Source of the DNA: Orthonyx spaldingii | Taxonomy: Eukaryota; Chordata; Aves; Passeriformes; Orthonychidae | Length of the DNA: 64,000 nt | Assembly: GCA_013397795.1 (NCBI GenBank) | Contig: VZTJ01000294.1 | Span: 4,531,143 to 4,595,142, forward strand | Direction: 5' to 3' | Shown here: piece by piece, positions 41,201-56,200 of the stretch | Numbering within the stretch: position 1 is the first letter of the stretch | Layout: each line of letters begins with the position of its first letter | The notes under the pieces: model-generated | What the model was told of the DNA's origin: nothing | Databases searched by the model: none | The model's input: only the letters and a program-made list of their open reading frames with translations | Position numbers and translations under genes: made by a program

Positions 41201-44200
41201 TCAGACTCATACATGCTTTGCTGCTGTGAATGCAATTAGCGTTTTAACTGTGAAAACCTGCAGAGGAGAAATAGTATCTAAATTCTGATATAATCTACAG
41301 TTGTGTCCTTACTAATAGTGATAAACTATAATACACCTAATCTTACAAGTTGATGTTCTGTGGTAAGGCAATTCACAGTTTGCTTATTTTCTTTGTACAG
41401 GCAGGATTGGAGCAAGAGGTCCGCCAGGTGATCCAGGACATTCAGGACCAACAGGTGACACAGGCTTTCCAGGGCTTGGATTTCCTGGAAACCCAGGTCC
41501 AAAAGGTAAAATAGTCTTTTTGATCTTCTTTAAAAAACAAAACTAAACAAAAAAACCCCAAATAAACCAAAAAAATCCTCTTTTTTTTTTAAGTACACCT
41601 TAAAATAATTAGCAAGTTAAAAAATATATCAATGAACACACTAGATAAGTGTTTTTAGCAGTCTTGTAATTTACTGCCTTAAGTCTTATAAATTACAAGT
41701 TTGAAATATTTCAGAGTATCAAGTATCAAAGTTGACAGTAGGGAAATATTTTAAAAGACATTGATGCTTTCTGGAATACTTCCCAAACAGGTGCAGCTAT
41801 CTCATCTGAGTGCTGCACTTAATTCAGATGGGTTCTCTTTCCCTGGATATATGTTACAGAAACAGAGCTCTATAAGTGTCAATACTTTATTTTTAATCAA
41901 TTTTAGTTATGTACTATGCAATACCTGCACTAATGTGCAGGTAAACAGAAAGTATTTTCAATATTGTAAATCTGGCCATTCCTCATGCAAAGTTATAACT
42001 CCCTTTGAACACTAGAAATACTAGAAATTCTCATAATCCTGTAAGGACAGGGGTTAACAAAAAAAAGTTCAGATACTGAGACTTCTACCAAGCTGCTTGT
42101 TAAAGAGAACAATAGGGAACTGACATCAGAATGGCTTCATTGAAAAAAAAGATTGGTGACTTGCTTCAAATCAGTTAATTAACAAGTAGTGTTACAGTCA
42201 ATTTTGAGTGAGTATGTAAGGAACAAGATGCTGTGTGTCACATCAACTCCAAAATCAGGATGCTCCCTTCAGCTCATGTAAGCTGCATTATTGTCAGAGG
42301 CTCATAACTGCACACATACAAATATCCTTTTGTAAAATAAAGCATCTGTACTGCCATTTATTTCCTTTTGCAGGAGATAAAGGACTTGCAGGAGGCAGAG
42401 GGCCACCAGGTTGTGAAGGAAAGATTGGAGATCCAGGCCGAGCTGGAAACCTGGGACAACCAGGACAAAAGGTTTGGTTACAAATACAGCACAGACTTTT
42501 CCATAGGTTCCATTCATTAAATTTGATACTGAGGAAATAAATTAAAAATTATAAGGAATATAGAAATTTCTTTCTTTCTTGACTAGTGATGCACAAACTA
42601 TGAAATTAAATTATTTCTATAAAAAGGAGCTCAAGCCAAAATTTTAGATCCAAATACAAGATTTCAGAACTCCCAGTGTTTGGGATGTTTTCCTACTTCA
42701 GCTTTCAGACCAAAAGGAGGATATTGCTTTGCTTACAGCAAAAAAAATAAGGCCACAGCTGCTGAAAAGATACCTGTTCAGAAATCCAATTAAGCATATA
42801 TTTGATGGAGGTCAGTGACAAGTAAGTATTTCATTTAAGCAAGTGCTCTGTTGAATTGAAGCAAATAGGTTGGAGGTAATACTGCAGATACTCTTGCTAA
42901 TTAACAGAAGCTAATCTACTGATTCTTGACTACTTTGTAATTGGGATTCAATCTTGAACAAAATATTAACACCTAAATGATTTGAAAATGTGACATTTCT
43001 TTTTGTGTGTGTGTGCCCATATGTCATTCTTTTGTGTGTTTTTTGACATGATGAAGGAAGGGGATTGAGGTTGTGAATTTTTTTTTTTTAATTATTTAAT
43101 CTGTATTTGATGCCACAGAATATCTGGATGAGAAGTGGCCTCTGTGGTACAAGTATAGCATTAACAACTGGTATAAACTCAGGTCTACTGACCTGCTTTA
43201 TGAACATATTGATTTGCTGGTACTCAAAGCTAGTACTCAAAACAACCAGCAGTTCAGTCAGCTAAAAAAAATCAATACTAATTCAAACTTTCCAGTCAGG
43301 GAATACACTTGAGATATTTGTGATAAAACCAGTCTTCACAAAAAACAATGTTCAGAAGAATGATTTTAAAAAACTCCAACAACTGACTGAGCATTCTGAG
43401 ACATATCTGGGTGCTGACCTCAATCATTTAAATAAATATTTTGATAAAAAATATGATTATTATATAAAAATGAAGGAGAAGTTATATTTGCACGAACTTA
43501 ACCCCCACTTTCAGATAGATATCCAAAGCTTTTAACAGCTACAGAAAACATCCCAATGCAGTAAAGGCCAAATGGAGGAAAGTGTCTTGCATTGCTCAGT
43601 AGCAACTTTACTTAGAGTTAGGAGACAAAGCTGTCTAGATGAATTCCTCAGCTGGTCAATAAAGAACATCTGCCGAACTGAAGCCACTAGAAATTATAGT
43701 GTGAAAGATCCAAAGGAAATAAAGAGAATTACCCTAATAAACTAAGGTCATTGTTCCCATAGTGGAGAAAATATTTTGGCAGATTTGCACAGGATAGAGG
43801 GTTGTTTACATTTCACTCTGTGTTGCAGGGTGACCCAGGCATGGTTGTTCCTGGAGAGCCAGGAAGACTGGGTTCCCCAGGAGGTCATGGCAGTCCTGGC
43901 TCAAACGGGGAAGGTGGACTTCCAGGACTCCCAGGCCTACCAGGGCATCCTGGACGTGATGGTGATGATGGCCTGAGAGGTAATGTTGTCAGAGAAGCTC
44001 AGGGAGCACTGCAAGTTATTTTAAGGAAAACCAAGTCAAACAATGTTCACTCAAACTCTAAAATGTAATTTGGCTATGAATCCACTCTCTTTTAGGAAAT
44101 CGTGGCTCACCTGGAGTTCCAGGAGACCCAGGTTTTCCAGGGAAACCTGCTGAATGTCGTATTGGCCTGCCGGGTCTGTCAGGTGGCCAGGGAGCTACAG

Positions 44201-47200
44201 GCCCACCAGGTAGGACTTTCTGACCCAAAAGTGCCATTTGGCTGGGTGAGTCTGGGTTCTGTTTCTGCCTTCCAAGGGCCCGAGGGAGCTGAAATTGTTT
44301 CTGGATATTGGTTACAGAATAGTATGCAAGAAAATATGAGTCCACTTAAAAGATGCTCTTTCAGTAGATGGGAGGAAGCACATGCACTGATGAAGATGCA
44401 TTATGATTCAGATTCCATTGGACAGTATAAAGAGTAGTCAAACTGATCCAAATTCCACAGGAGAAAGGATATTTCAGTTGTATCTCCCTTGTGGTACTGA
44501 ACTTAGATTCTGTATGGGATTGATAAAGAGATAAAAGAAATGAAGAGCTCAGCTAGGTGGGAAAACAATTTAGGGTCCCAAAAGTACCTGCCTGTACTGC
44601 ATATGACTTTCTTAAAAAAAAAAACAAACCACACTCAGGTACCCATCACATTCCTTTTCCTATATATGATCTCAAAAAGGTTTGGATTTTTAAAATTTCT
44701 TTTAAAGAATGAATGCAAAACTGATGGGATTTTCATGTTTGGGTTTTTCTTTTTCTGAGAAAGAACATTTGTCTACTCTCACTTTTTTTTCCTCTTTTCA
44801 AAAAACCCAACCCACAGCCCTCACAAGATTTTCTGAATGTATCTGTTGCCTTACAGATCTCATGTTTAGCCTCACACAGGCAGAGTTCAGGAGGAGTTTC
44901 ACACTTATGATGTAGAGATAGAGATGAAGGTTTGTTTTTCAGACAGATCTACCATACTACACTGTCCTGCACTTTTCCTAGGAGGAAGAGGTTTACAAGG
45001 TTCAAAAGGAAACCTTGGTCCTCCTGGTTTGAGTATCCCGGGAATCTACGGAAAGCCTGGGGAACCTGGATTAATAGGTCTTCAGGGAAATACGGGATTG
45101 CCTGGTCCCAAGGGACAGCCTGGAAGGCCAGGAATCCCTGGCTTGCCAGGTAAGGATTCCCCAAGTATTTGTTTTGATGTAGCAATTAAGTGAGTTTTTG
45201 CAGAAAGGTGTTTTGCAAAAAGGTCATGTTTTTTCAGACTGAAGATGCTGAAATATTTTTCCTTCAACAGCTTTCATTTATCTTTGAGATTTTTATGGAA
45301 AACTAATAAATCATTCTTCCTTAAATGATGAACATATATTGAAGGTCTCTTGACACAGTTAGGAATTTTCTGTAACAATCTTCTAAGAACAGTGTTTTAC
45401 ATAGTTTTTTATACAGTAATGTCCATGCAGTAGGACATGGAATAGTTAATATTCAGAGCAACTCCCCCAGCACAATGGAAGTGTGAAGTGTTTAGTTCTT
45501 ACTCAGCATCCCTTTTCAAACAAACAGTTTGTAATGCCATCATCTTTTTCTTAAAAGTTCAGATCTGGAGTCTGACAGAGCTGAGTCAGATCAAGCTCTG
45601 CCACTAACCAGAACTAACTTTAAGTAAGCTAAGTGGTCCCTGTAGGGTTGATTTATTAGGGTTTTTTTTCTTTCAGAAATATGTTCAAATTTGTTTTGAA
45701 GAATAAAATAAATCAGTCATGTAATGGTTATTTCTAACAAAGATTTTTCCTTAATATCAAATAATTACACTATGGGAAGGAGACTACATACCTTTTTATA
45801 TTGAGAATCTATAAAGCTTTTGATAAACATACAGCACTTGACTCAGTTATGCAAACATAGACCTCTGATGGCATTTGAGGGAGTTGTTATTTCCCAGCTG
45901 ATCTTTGACTCCTGAGCCGGAAAGGAATGTCATTCTCATACATCTTGTGACCGATCTGTCATCCGTGTGTGGATATTTCAGATACATTATGCTTACTGTG
46001 AGTTATTTCATTCATTGATAGGAGCTGTTGCAGCTACTAATTTAGGTAATTTGGGGGTCATAAGTTGTGGTCCTGTAGTTAAAGATGGGAAAACTGGTGT
46101 GAACAGTTACAGAAATGGAGAAAAAAATAAAATAAACACTGAAATGACAGGCATATGTGTAGTATTCTCAAGCAATGCTCTGTTTAACTAATCAAATACT
46201 AACAAATATGTTCCTATTGCTTCAATTCCACAGGTGCAAGGGGAGACCCGGGTATAACAGGACTGTTAGGAATTCCTGGATCCCCTGGCATGGTTGGAAG
46301 ACCAGGCAACCCGGGTATCAGAGGCAAGTGACTGTATCTGCCTTCATTATTACTTAGAATACACGAATTTCAATGCTTAAGTTAGTTTTGTGATCCATTT
46401 TTGTTTATATTATCACTCCTGAGATGTTGTACTGGAATTTCTCTGAGTCTTGATAAATCCCTCCTCTGTATGTGTGCAGTCTGCAGACTGAATGACATCA
46501 TCATATTTTTTAGCAATTTTGACTTGCCACTTTTTCATTTTTTTTAAAGTGGCTGGTGATTTGCTAAATAAAGAGCAGAGAGCCTTTTTGCTGGTTTTTT
46601 TCCCTTCCTGTGTGGATACCATTATTACATTTATTTAACAGACACAAGATAATATGTTTATTCACTATAAGAAATAATTTCCATCTCTTGCCATAATCTG
46701 TACTCGTACGTGTTTTATTGATGATTGGAGCAATTAGGAAGCTAGTTTAGGTTATTGACTTAGAATGTATATTTACATATATAAATTACAATTGCTCTTG
46801 AAGACTGGCATTTTCTGGTTTCCTTTATTATATCATCCAGTCAGGTTTCTTCAGAAAATTTCACTCTGGTTTTTTTGCAGGTTCTCCTGGCTTTCCAGGA
46901 ATAAAGGGAAGAAAAGGGTTTCTTGGAGAAAAAGGCGAACCAGGTGATAAAGGTTTTCCTGGACCATCTGAGACCTTGGTTGGTACTGGGGACAAAGGAG
47001 AACGAGGTTTAAAAGGTACACATTAATTGTTCTGTCATTAAAAACTACTCAGGGTTCTCATCTATTTTGCAATTCCAGTGGACTGTAAAATATGGAATAA
47101 ACTGACTCTACTACTGAGAGTACTCACATGGTTTTGAAATAATTATTGCTAAACACTTATTGCTATAAATGCCTTCTTATTTATGGGATAGTTGGATATT

Positions 47201-50200
47201 ACATTGAATATTCAGTTCAATTTTAACAAGTCCTTATTCCGTTAAAAAGCTCTTATCTTAATGCTAAATCAGTGTACAATATGTCAGTAGTACCCAGAGG
47301 CTTATATACATATATGCTATACATTCATGTTTTCACTCATTTAGTATCCTGTGAGCACAGAAGTGGCTGCACTTACCAACCGAACGCTGGATTGCAAAGA
47401 CATTAAATCTGCTCAGAAATACTTGACTGTCAGAAGAACTCCTTTGTTTGCAATATGAATATGGACCCTCTATGCACTGCACATGCTTAACTAATGCTAT
47501 CTGGCTTTTTGTATCAATGTTTTCCTACGGAAGCTTTCAGGAACTTCCTATTGTCTCCACATGAAACGTACAGAAGATGTTAAATTTGAGCTTGTGTTTT
47601 CCCAATGTGTGTTCAGAGTGAAAAGCCTGTGCTCTACTTCTGTTTCATTAGCTTAAACAGTTGTAGAATTTTAAACTTTGTACAAAACTTATATTCTAAA
47701 ATGTTGTTTTGTAATATTTTTAAATGACACTTTGTTTTAGGAGTTCAAGGCCGAATGGGTCTAAGGGGAGAAAAAGGAGATGTCGGTGTGCAAGGTCCCC
47801 CAGGTGTTGATGGGTCTGAAGGAATGCCTGGTCTACCAGGTATAGAATGTGTAGATTGAAAATTACCATGTGGGCAGGGAGATCCTACTGCTCCAATGCA
47901 CACCAACTTGGCTCCAGAAGCAGCACTACATTCTCTCTATTACCTCCAAAGCTTTCCTGAGAATTCTGAAACTGAGCAATTTCAAAAGCTGCTATTTGAA
48001 AGTCATAGCAGCTATCACCAAATGATTATTTGGTTTTTTTCAAATCTAGACCATTGTTTGGGATGACAAATAGAAAATAATATTAAATCCTGAATAATAA
48101 TAAGGTCTAAAAGCTGGTAAAGACAACGAATAAAGATTAATATTCATAGAAAGTAAAGAGAAATTTGAGTTCTCAATATTATTTAAAATTAATTCTAAAA
48201 TATGAGTATTACAATTGTGCAAAAAGATTTCAGGATTTTTTTTTAATTTCAGATTAATTTTATTTCCCTTTTCAAAGCCCACATTTGACTTGTATTTCAA
48301 AAGTTAGCAGATTTCCAGTGAAAAGCAGATTTTAAAATGTCATCTAAATGCATTTTAAAAAAGCATCACTGGTACCCTGGAACTTAGAATGTTCAGAGAA
48401 CATTCTAGATGCATCTGGATCTTTTAGTCATTAAACTGAGTGCTACCTTAGCTAAATTAATCTAAATATAAATCAGTGGAGGGGAAAGTGCCTAGGTCAC
48501 ACTCAAAAGCTTTTTATTATATACCAGTCATGAGAAATCCATAATGATTAAGTAATAATGTGATTGTTCCATGCACAAAAACTAAACTGACCTAGAGTTC
48601 AGGCAATGAAAGGAGAGTCCAGTGCATAAATACAAATTAATGATCTTGATCAAACACAGCTAAAGTATATTTCAGTGGCTGCCCCAAAGTGCTGTGGTCA
48701 CAAACTTTAATTTTAATGTTGATGCATAAGGTGTTTGTTATTTCCATGACTTTCTGAAAACAATAATGATAATTTTATCTGTGTCTGGGGCAAAAGACTC
48801 CATGTTGATTATCTATAAAATAGTAATATACCAAAAGAAGGTGTATGGTAGAGGATTTTATATTCATGACAGCTCTAACATCCAGACCGTGTCTAAAGCA
48901 AACACAAAGATGACATTTATTTCTTCATCTTGCAGGAGTCAAAGGATTTATGGGTCTTCCAGGGATTCCTGGAGGACAAGGATTCCCAGGTGCACCCGGA
49001 GACAAAGGAGACATGGGAATTCCAGGTAAATTTTCTCAAGCCATATTACAAATTCATAGAGCTCTATAGAAGCATTTGCACAGGTCTGAGCTGTTACTGT
49101 AAGCACACTACACAATACCTAGACTGGGATTTATTCTTTAGTATCCATAGACTTTATCGTCACCCCAGCATTTGCTTGACTTGCAGAATGCAATTCTTCA
49201 ATTTATATATTGTTACATGTAAGAACCTCTTTTTAGAAATAAAATCACTCTTTAAATTGCTTTAATGAAAAATAAAATCACTCTTTGAATTGCTTTTTAG
49301 CCCACAAAACATGAGGTATGTTATGCAATTATGATCCTTTCACGAATGGTATTGGTATTCGTATTTTTCCAGGTCCAAAAGGCCAGAAAGGATCTCCAGG
49401 CTTTCCAGGACCATCAGGTGACCCTGGTCCACCAGGCTATGGTGGCTTTCCGGGTGACAAAGGAGATCCTGGGTACTCATCTCCTGGGCCTCCAGGAGAA
49501 CCTGGTCCAAAGGTATAAAGGCAGTGGAAAATTTTTCCTATTAGGCAGAGCCTTTGACTGTAGAAACAGAACAACAACACGTAAGCAAGAGCTGCAGAGT
49601 TGCAAAAGTAGATGATTTGTTAGTGGTAAGAAATATTAAAATTCTGTTGTGTCATTACTCAGGAGAATGTTTTTAGTTCATTATAGTTCACTTCTTTTGT
49701 ACAAGAATTTCTTATTTATAAAGATGGAACATCTTGAAGTGACTTGCTTTCTGTAAAAGTTCCTCACTCATTAAGAACAAGGATGTTAAAAAGTACAGCA
49801 AAACATCATTTTAGCAAATGCAGAAGTTTTGTAATCTAAACTTGTACTGTTTGGTTTTGATAGTCTGGTAATATCCTTACACAAGATTGGTTTTTTTCTT
49901 AGACAAATATACTACATTCAGTATATGTTATGTTTGGTCATATATATATATTGCTAAGAAAAAATCAGTATTTTAAAGTTAGATCAATTGGATAGTTTAA
50001 TTCTACCTGTTCTGGTTGTTGAATAACTGTAAGTCTTTTTACCAATGAGATTACCTGAAATGGGTGGCTGAGGTTGTAAATTCCTCTATAATTCCTGTAA
50101 TCGGTCTAAATTATTTGTTTATTTTCTGTATTAGCTGGGTGGCCCCAATGAGATTACTGTCAAAAAACTCAGTAGGAATTCAAGGAAAGAAGAGATGCAT

Positions 50201-53200
50201 TTCAGTATTTTGTATAGCTGTATATTACCTAAGGAATGGATGTTTGGATCAAAAGAGGAGCTGGTAGAATAAAATTGAAGGGAAATTTGTGTCAGGGAAA
50301 ATATCTAAAGACAACTTGGTTTGTAAAGGTTAAAAGTAGATCTTAGCTATGTCTAAAGGATCAGTGGTATTATGAGAAGACTTTGTATTAGTCTGCTTTA
50401 GGTTTTGTCTGAAAATCCTAATGAAACATGATTACATGTACTTATCCTCTAAAATTGCATGTGATCTTTCTGTTCTTCAAATATGGCCTGTAATGTGATT
50501 TTTTACCTGTTTGTGTGCATTTGCTATTTCTCAGGGAGATCCAGGTCCCCCAGGAGTTTTTGGCAGCAAAGGAGAAAAAGGCTCCCAGGGTCATCCAGGA
50601 CTTAGAGGAGTACCAGGACCACAGGGAATCAGAGGAGAAACTGGAGGTGCAGGAATCCCAGGTATGGGGTATTTTAGAGGGATGGTGAGCTGGTGACATG
50701 CTTGTAGAAGAAGATAATTTCTCCAATTGCACAGGGTGCCTGGGGGTGGCATATGGATTATATTGACTCCTGTAAACCTCAACAGTTCCTCTGTGGTCAG
50801 GGCAGCCAGGCCAGCTTGCATCACCTGGAGAACTTTTGCAGCTGGCCAAAGCAGAAACAACAGCAAAGCTCTTAAACTGAGTCTGGATCTAGGGATGATG
50901 CCTTTTCCCCTCTGCCACACTCCTTCTTCTTACAGGAACGTGTGGACCCCCTGGAGATATTGGTGTTAAAGGACGTCAGGGCCGCCCAGGACAGCAGGGA
51001 GTCCCAGGCCCTCCTGGTATGGTATACAGCATCTCTCCTAAATCACTGCCCTGGGTTTAGGATTCCATTTCAGCTTCAGGCTTAGTTGACCTCCTTTTAA
51101 CAGCCACTTTTCCATGTTATCAGTTCAGCTGAGGCAAAAAGTTTTCATTTTGTTTCACTACTGGAAAGCTTTTTGCCCTTTTTTATTTTTAAGTACATAT
51201 CCAAGGGTCTCAAGATGTGATATCGACACAATTATAGGAAAGGCTTAGGTTCTTTAGGTTCTACGTCCTAAAAGAGGATAATAAACTAAGATATAGGTAG
51301 ATGAAGAGAAGAAAAGTAACTGTAGTAGAAAGAGGAGACACAGTTGTAGTTGTCTGCTAAAGCAACAGAACTAAAATGGAATTAAAAATATACCTCGGGG
51401 CAGTGTGTAAATGTGCAGCAACAGAGAGGCATGTATTGCAAGCCTTATTATGCCTGTGAAAATAGTGGGGGTGTTAAATCCACTGAACTCCAGTGAGCTC
51501 AATACAACTCCAGTGAGCTCAATACAAGCTATATGCTGTTCAATACCAACACAGCTACACCTATCTTTGAAGCAGCTGAGCTAACTAAATTTTAATAAAG
51601 GGGAGTCAAATCTTCTCACTGCAAAATTTTGGAAGTAAAAATTATATTGTGGTCCATTGTAATTCACAGGTGCTGTTGGAGTCCCTGGAAAACATGGACT
51701 TGTTGGTGAAAGAGGTACTCAAGGACAGGATGGTATGCCTGGTCCCCCAGGACTAAAGGGAGAACCAGGTAAGACCAGTGAAATATTTTCATTCTACTTT
51801 GGAATTGGTTTTTTTCTGTAATTATACTAACAAGGATTATTTGGGAAGGATTACTAAGGAGCCCCTGTGGAGCCAAAGCTAAGTTTTTAAGTAGAAGGTT
51901 ATACATGTTTTTCTATGTAATTTTTGTACATGCTGTCAACAACCCAAATGCATTATAAATGCTCTATCCTACGTGTGATTTGTCATAATATCACCTAAAA
52001 ATGTTCATATCTGCAAGAGTCAAGATACTGCTGTTAACAGTTCTTATGGGTTTAATCTCAAAGAGATTAAAAGAACCAAAATCCTTTCAAAGGAGTCTGC
52101 TGTTTTACGTGAATATAAAATAAGAGGAATTAGAGTGTTTCCCTGCATGAATAGTGAAAGTTTCCATGACCTAGACCTTGAATTGTGGAACCTTTAATTT
52201 AAATGTCACTCCTGATGTTATCAATGTTCAGATAGATTTAGTCCAACACTGAATTCTGACAGAATTTTACACTGAAAATATTTATTGGCATGCTAGTATC
52301 AAGAAGATACTGAAAAGGCATCCATAGTATGTAGAAAGTTTTTTCATATTAACTGCAAAGTAATCACTGTTACTGTATGTTCTTTTGTAGGTATTTACAT
52401 TTATTTTTCTATTTTTCTTAATAATTAAATGCAGGTTTTTTTGTTTTTTCTCTGAAAGAAAAAAAGCTAATTTTTATAGAATGTACCTTAAATATAATTG
52501 ACCAATAAGAGTTCCTCCCATAAATAAAACTTTTAAAATTTAATTTGTGTTTTTGTATAGAAGAAATGGAAATAATACATTTTATTTTACATATAACTAA
52601 ACTCTGCCTTTTGACTCAGTGAATTCTGAAGAAATGTATGAAATATTAGAAAACTGTGATATTTTCTAAAAGTTATTTAGGACTTTGAGTATAATGTGAC
52701 CTAATATTTTATAGGACCACCAGGGAGAGGGATTCCTGGCCTTCGAGGTATTCCTGGACGTAGAGGTGAGTTGACTTTTCAAAAAGCAACAGCTTAATTT
52801 TTAAATGCCAGAATCAAGTTCCCTCCTGCTTTCAGATGCTTCAAATGGCACTAAGAGTGTCAGAGGAAATGAAGAGTGATTCTGTGCTTTTGATCAATGA
52901 TTTGATCCTATATATTAAATGTCAAGAGTTGTTGCTTGTTTAGACTATTGTAAAAGGGATATAAAAAAGCTGACTTCTGTGGTCTTGTGAAGGTGACATA
53001 CACATTCTAGAGCTTTTGAAATTTTATTGTGATATATAATTTGATTAACAGAATTTATGAAAACAAGATCTTGTTGATGACTAAGCATACTTTAAGAAAA
53101 CTGCAGTGGTTGCATTTTAGTTTTGTTCATCTTCCCTTTTACATGGATAAATAGAAGTGACACTTCCCATTTTTCATGTTTTACATTGTATTGCTAGTGC

Positions 53201-56200
53201 TGGTAGAAATCCATTGATTTGTTTTACTTAAAAAAAGTAAAATTAAAACACTCTAAGGTCAACTTCAGAACAAAATAATTTTGGGGTAGTCTCTTATTTT
53301 GTTGCATTCATATTGATGCTTCCATCTGAATTTTAGTTTAAAAGGATTTGTTAATTCTGATGTACAAAGAAGCACTTCTTCTGCTTATGTGTCAATAAAC
53401 ATTCCCTTCTCCAGTCTATTTATCTCCCTCAAGTTTATTCCTTAGTATAAGCAATCTCTGAAGCGGAGTGGGTTTTTTTTTAATTTGTTTGGGTTTTTTT
53501 AATTTAAAAAAGTGGTGTGTACTTTGCAGTGAGTGCTGTCTTCTCACAACTATTTTGCTTTAGAGTAGCAAGGTGGCTTTGGGGACTTCTGTGTACTAAA
53601 AACAAGGGCTGAATCCCACCTTTGCCGTACAGGAAATGCAGATTCTGAGTTGTCACATCACCTTACTGTCTTGACAGCCTTCCCCACATGTAATATTCAC
53701 ACTTTGCAGGAATCAAAGGGGACATGGGACTGCCTGGTTTTCCTGGGCCTCCAGGTGTGAAAGGTCAGCAGGGAGATCGGGGACCCATTGGACCTCCTGG
53801 CTTAGTGGGGTTACCTGGATTTCAAGGCGCCACAGGCATGGCAATCACTGGCCAGAAAGGGAACAGAGGTATTCCTGGTTCACAGGGAAGACCAGGTGTG
53901 TTGTTGTAATTTCTTATTTATCTGTATTGATACAGTGATAATTGAAAGGCAGAAGTCAGCCTATCCAGAATTCAAGGTTGAAAGGGGTATTCCCCCAAGA
54001 GCGTTTCATAATTAAACAGGTGCCTTTAGCAGTTAATGCAATATCACCATTGCAAACAACATGAACTATGCAGTGGCATTTAAATTAAAATAACTCTAAA
54101 CTTTCCAGTCCACTTAATTGAATTATCTTACTTTCTTCCCACATGGTCTGTAGGGCAGCTGAGATCCAACTTTAATGAAGTGAGATAACATGAGTGGCAC
54201 TTAGGGACATTGTTTAGTGGAGGACGTGGCCGTGTTAGGTTTACAGTTGGACTTGATGATCTTAAAGGTCTTTTCCATCATAAATGATTCTGTGATTCCA
54301 GGCTTGACTATAACTGGAGAATATTCAAAACCCTGTAGTGTTAAAGAGTACTGTAAATTCTGATCCCAGATTAAATTAACAGGCTAGGAAAAATTCGTTG
54401 ATTTTTTTTTTTTTAACAAGTGTGTGTATTTTCTTGGAAATCACTGAGGTGATAAACATGAGTATGATTACGGAGCCATTGAGTCTTGCACTGTGGTGTG
54501 TGTAATCTATGTGAAAAACTGTTGGCAACAGTCTTTACTAACTCCGATGTTTCTGTATAGGCCCTCCTGGTTTTCCAGGCCTTCCTGGTCTTTCCACTCT
54601 CAGCATGAAAGGAAGCAAAGGTGTCAGAGGAGCAGATGGCATACCAGGGCCAAGGGGCCCAGCCGGCAACATTGGCCCTCCTGGTCCCAAGGTCAGTGAA
54701 AGGAATATTGCTTCCTTCTTACTGCATTGATAATCTGCTCCTACCATGAAAACAATACGCATTAAAAAAACCTCAAAAATCTCAAACCAAACAACAAACC
54801 CAACAAGTATCCTCTCCCACCCATTTTCACAAAAACACCTTGTAACAGAGGAAATACCAAAATGGATATGAGAAGTAGGCTTTATGGACTTAAGTGGATC
54901 AATAAGAATTGTTTTTTTTAACTTCCTGGTATGTCATTTCCTTGGCTGTTCTGTATTACAGAATAATATGAACAATAATATGACTATTTATAACATGCTT
55001 AAACGTGGAGCAGATAATTCTAGTTGCAGCATATTCTGTGAACATAATGCTTTGAATAGTCTGAACAAAACTAAAATATATTTCATAGTGTGGAGATGCT
55101 GCTCCTGTTTATTAATGATGTTCTCTGATTTGCAGGGAATAGAAGGTCGATCAGGCTATCCTGGTGCTAGGGGAGACCCTGGATTTCTTGGATTCCCAGG
55201 TGTAAAAGGTACTCATATATTTATTATGTACATTGCTGTGTGCCAAATACAACCATTTACATGTTGAGTTATAAGAGTATTTGTGTGTGAGGGGTTCTAG
55301 AGACACGAGGTTTTGCCGTGAAAATCAGAGTATAAATGAAAGCATTCACTGAGAGAGTTTTCATTGCGGTACATGCTCTGGGTGTGTCCAAACTGACGTT
55401 CAGGTGAGGAAGGGCTGACACATCAACGACCTCCATTTCAGGCAAATTCAAAACAAGTTTGTCTTTAGGGAGTGATGAGATGTAAGGACTTTGGCACCGT
55501 GTCTGCTAATTGGAAATATCCCACCACTGCTAGAAAATGTGACTTTTTGACAACCTCTTAGCTACAGAACTCAAGAGCATTTGATCATAATTATAGCACT
55601 GGGTCCTCTGTTTGCTGTAAGAATAGTCCCAATTATAATCCAATTTACAGTTAATCAGCAGATGAACTGTTAAATGTGTTGGCTTCATTAATTTCATATT
55701 CCTGAGGGTAGTTGAATCAGTAGCTGCCTAAAAAGCCTTTTAATTTAGACAATATTCTAGCGATTTAAATATGATGTAGGCCTGCATTACTCTAGTATTC
55801 TCATTTTTCAATTGCACGATATACAGTGACACAGAATTGTCACTACCTGTTTAACCTACCTGTTTGTGATCCATGCTAACTACTGTGCATTTCAAATTTG
55901 TTCTAATTGGCAAAGTCACCACACAGACAGTAATCTTACTTTCTTAAACAACAAACTCTCATTTCACATATGCCAAATCTTCCAACATGGTATTAAAGAT
56001 ACTTTTTAATTTCTTTTTTTTTGGTTCAAGCAGAACTGTGGAGCATAGTCTGAATATAACCTCATATTTTGCACTGTGAAAAGAATCGCTTTTCAAATTT
56101 CTCATCAAAAACTCTACAACTCTCTTAAAGCTTTCAGCATATCTGACAGTAGGGTTAAAGGGATCTCAACTCTACTTGAAGGAGTGACAAATCCAGTGAC

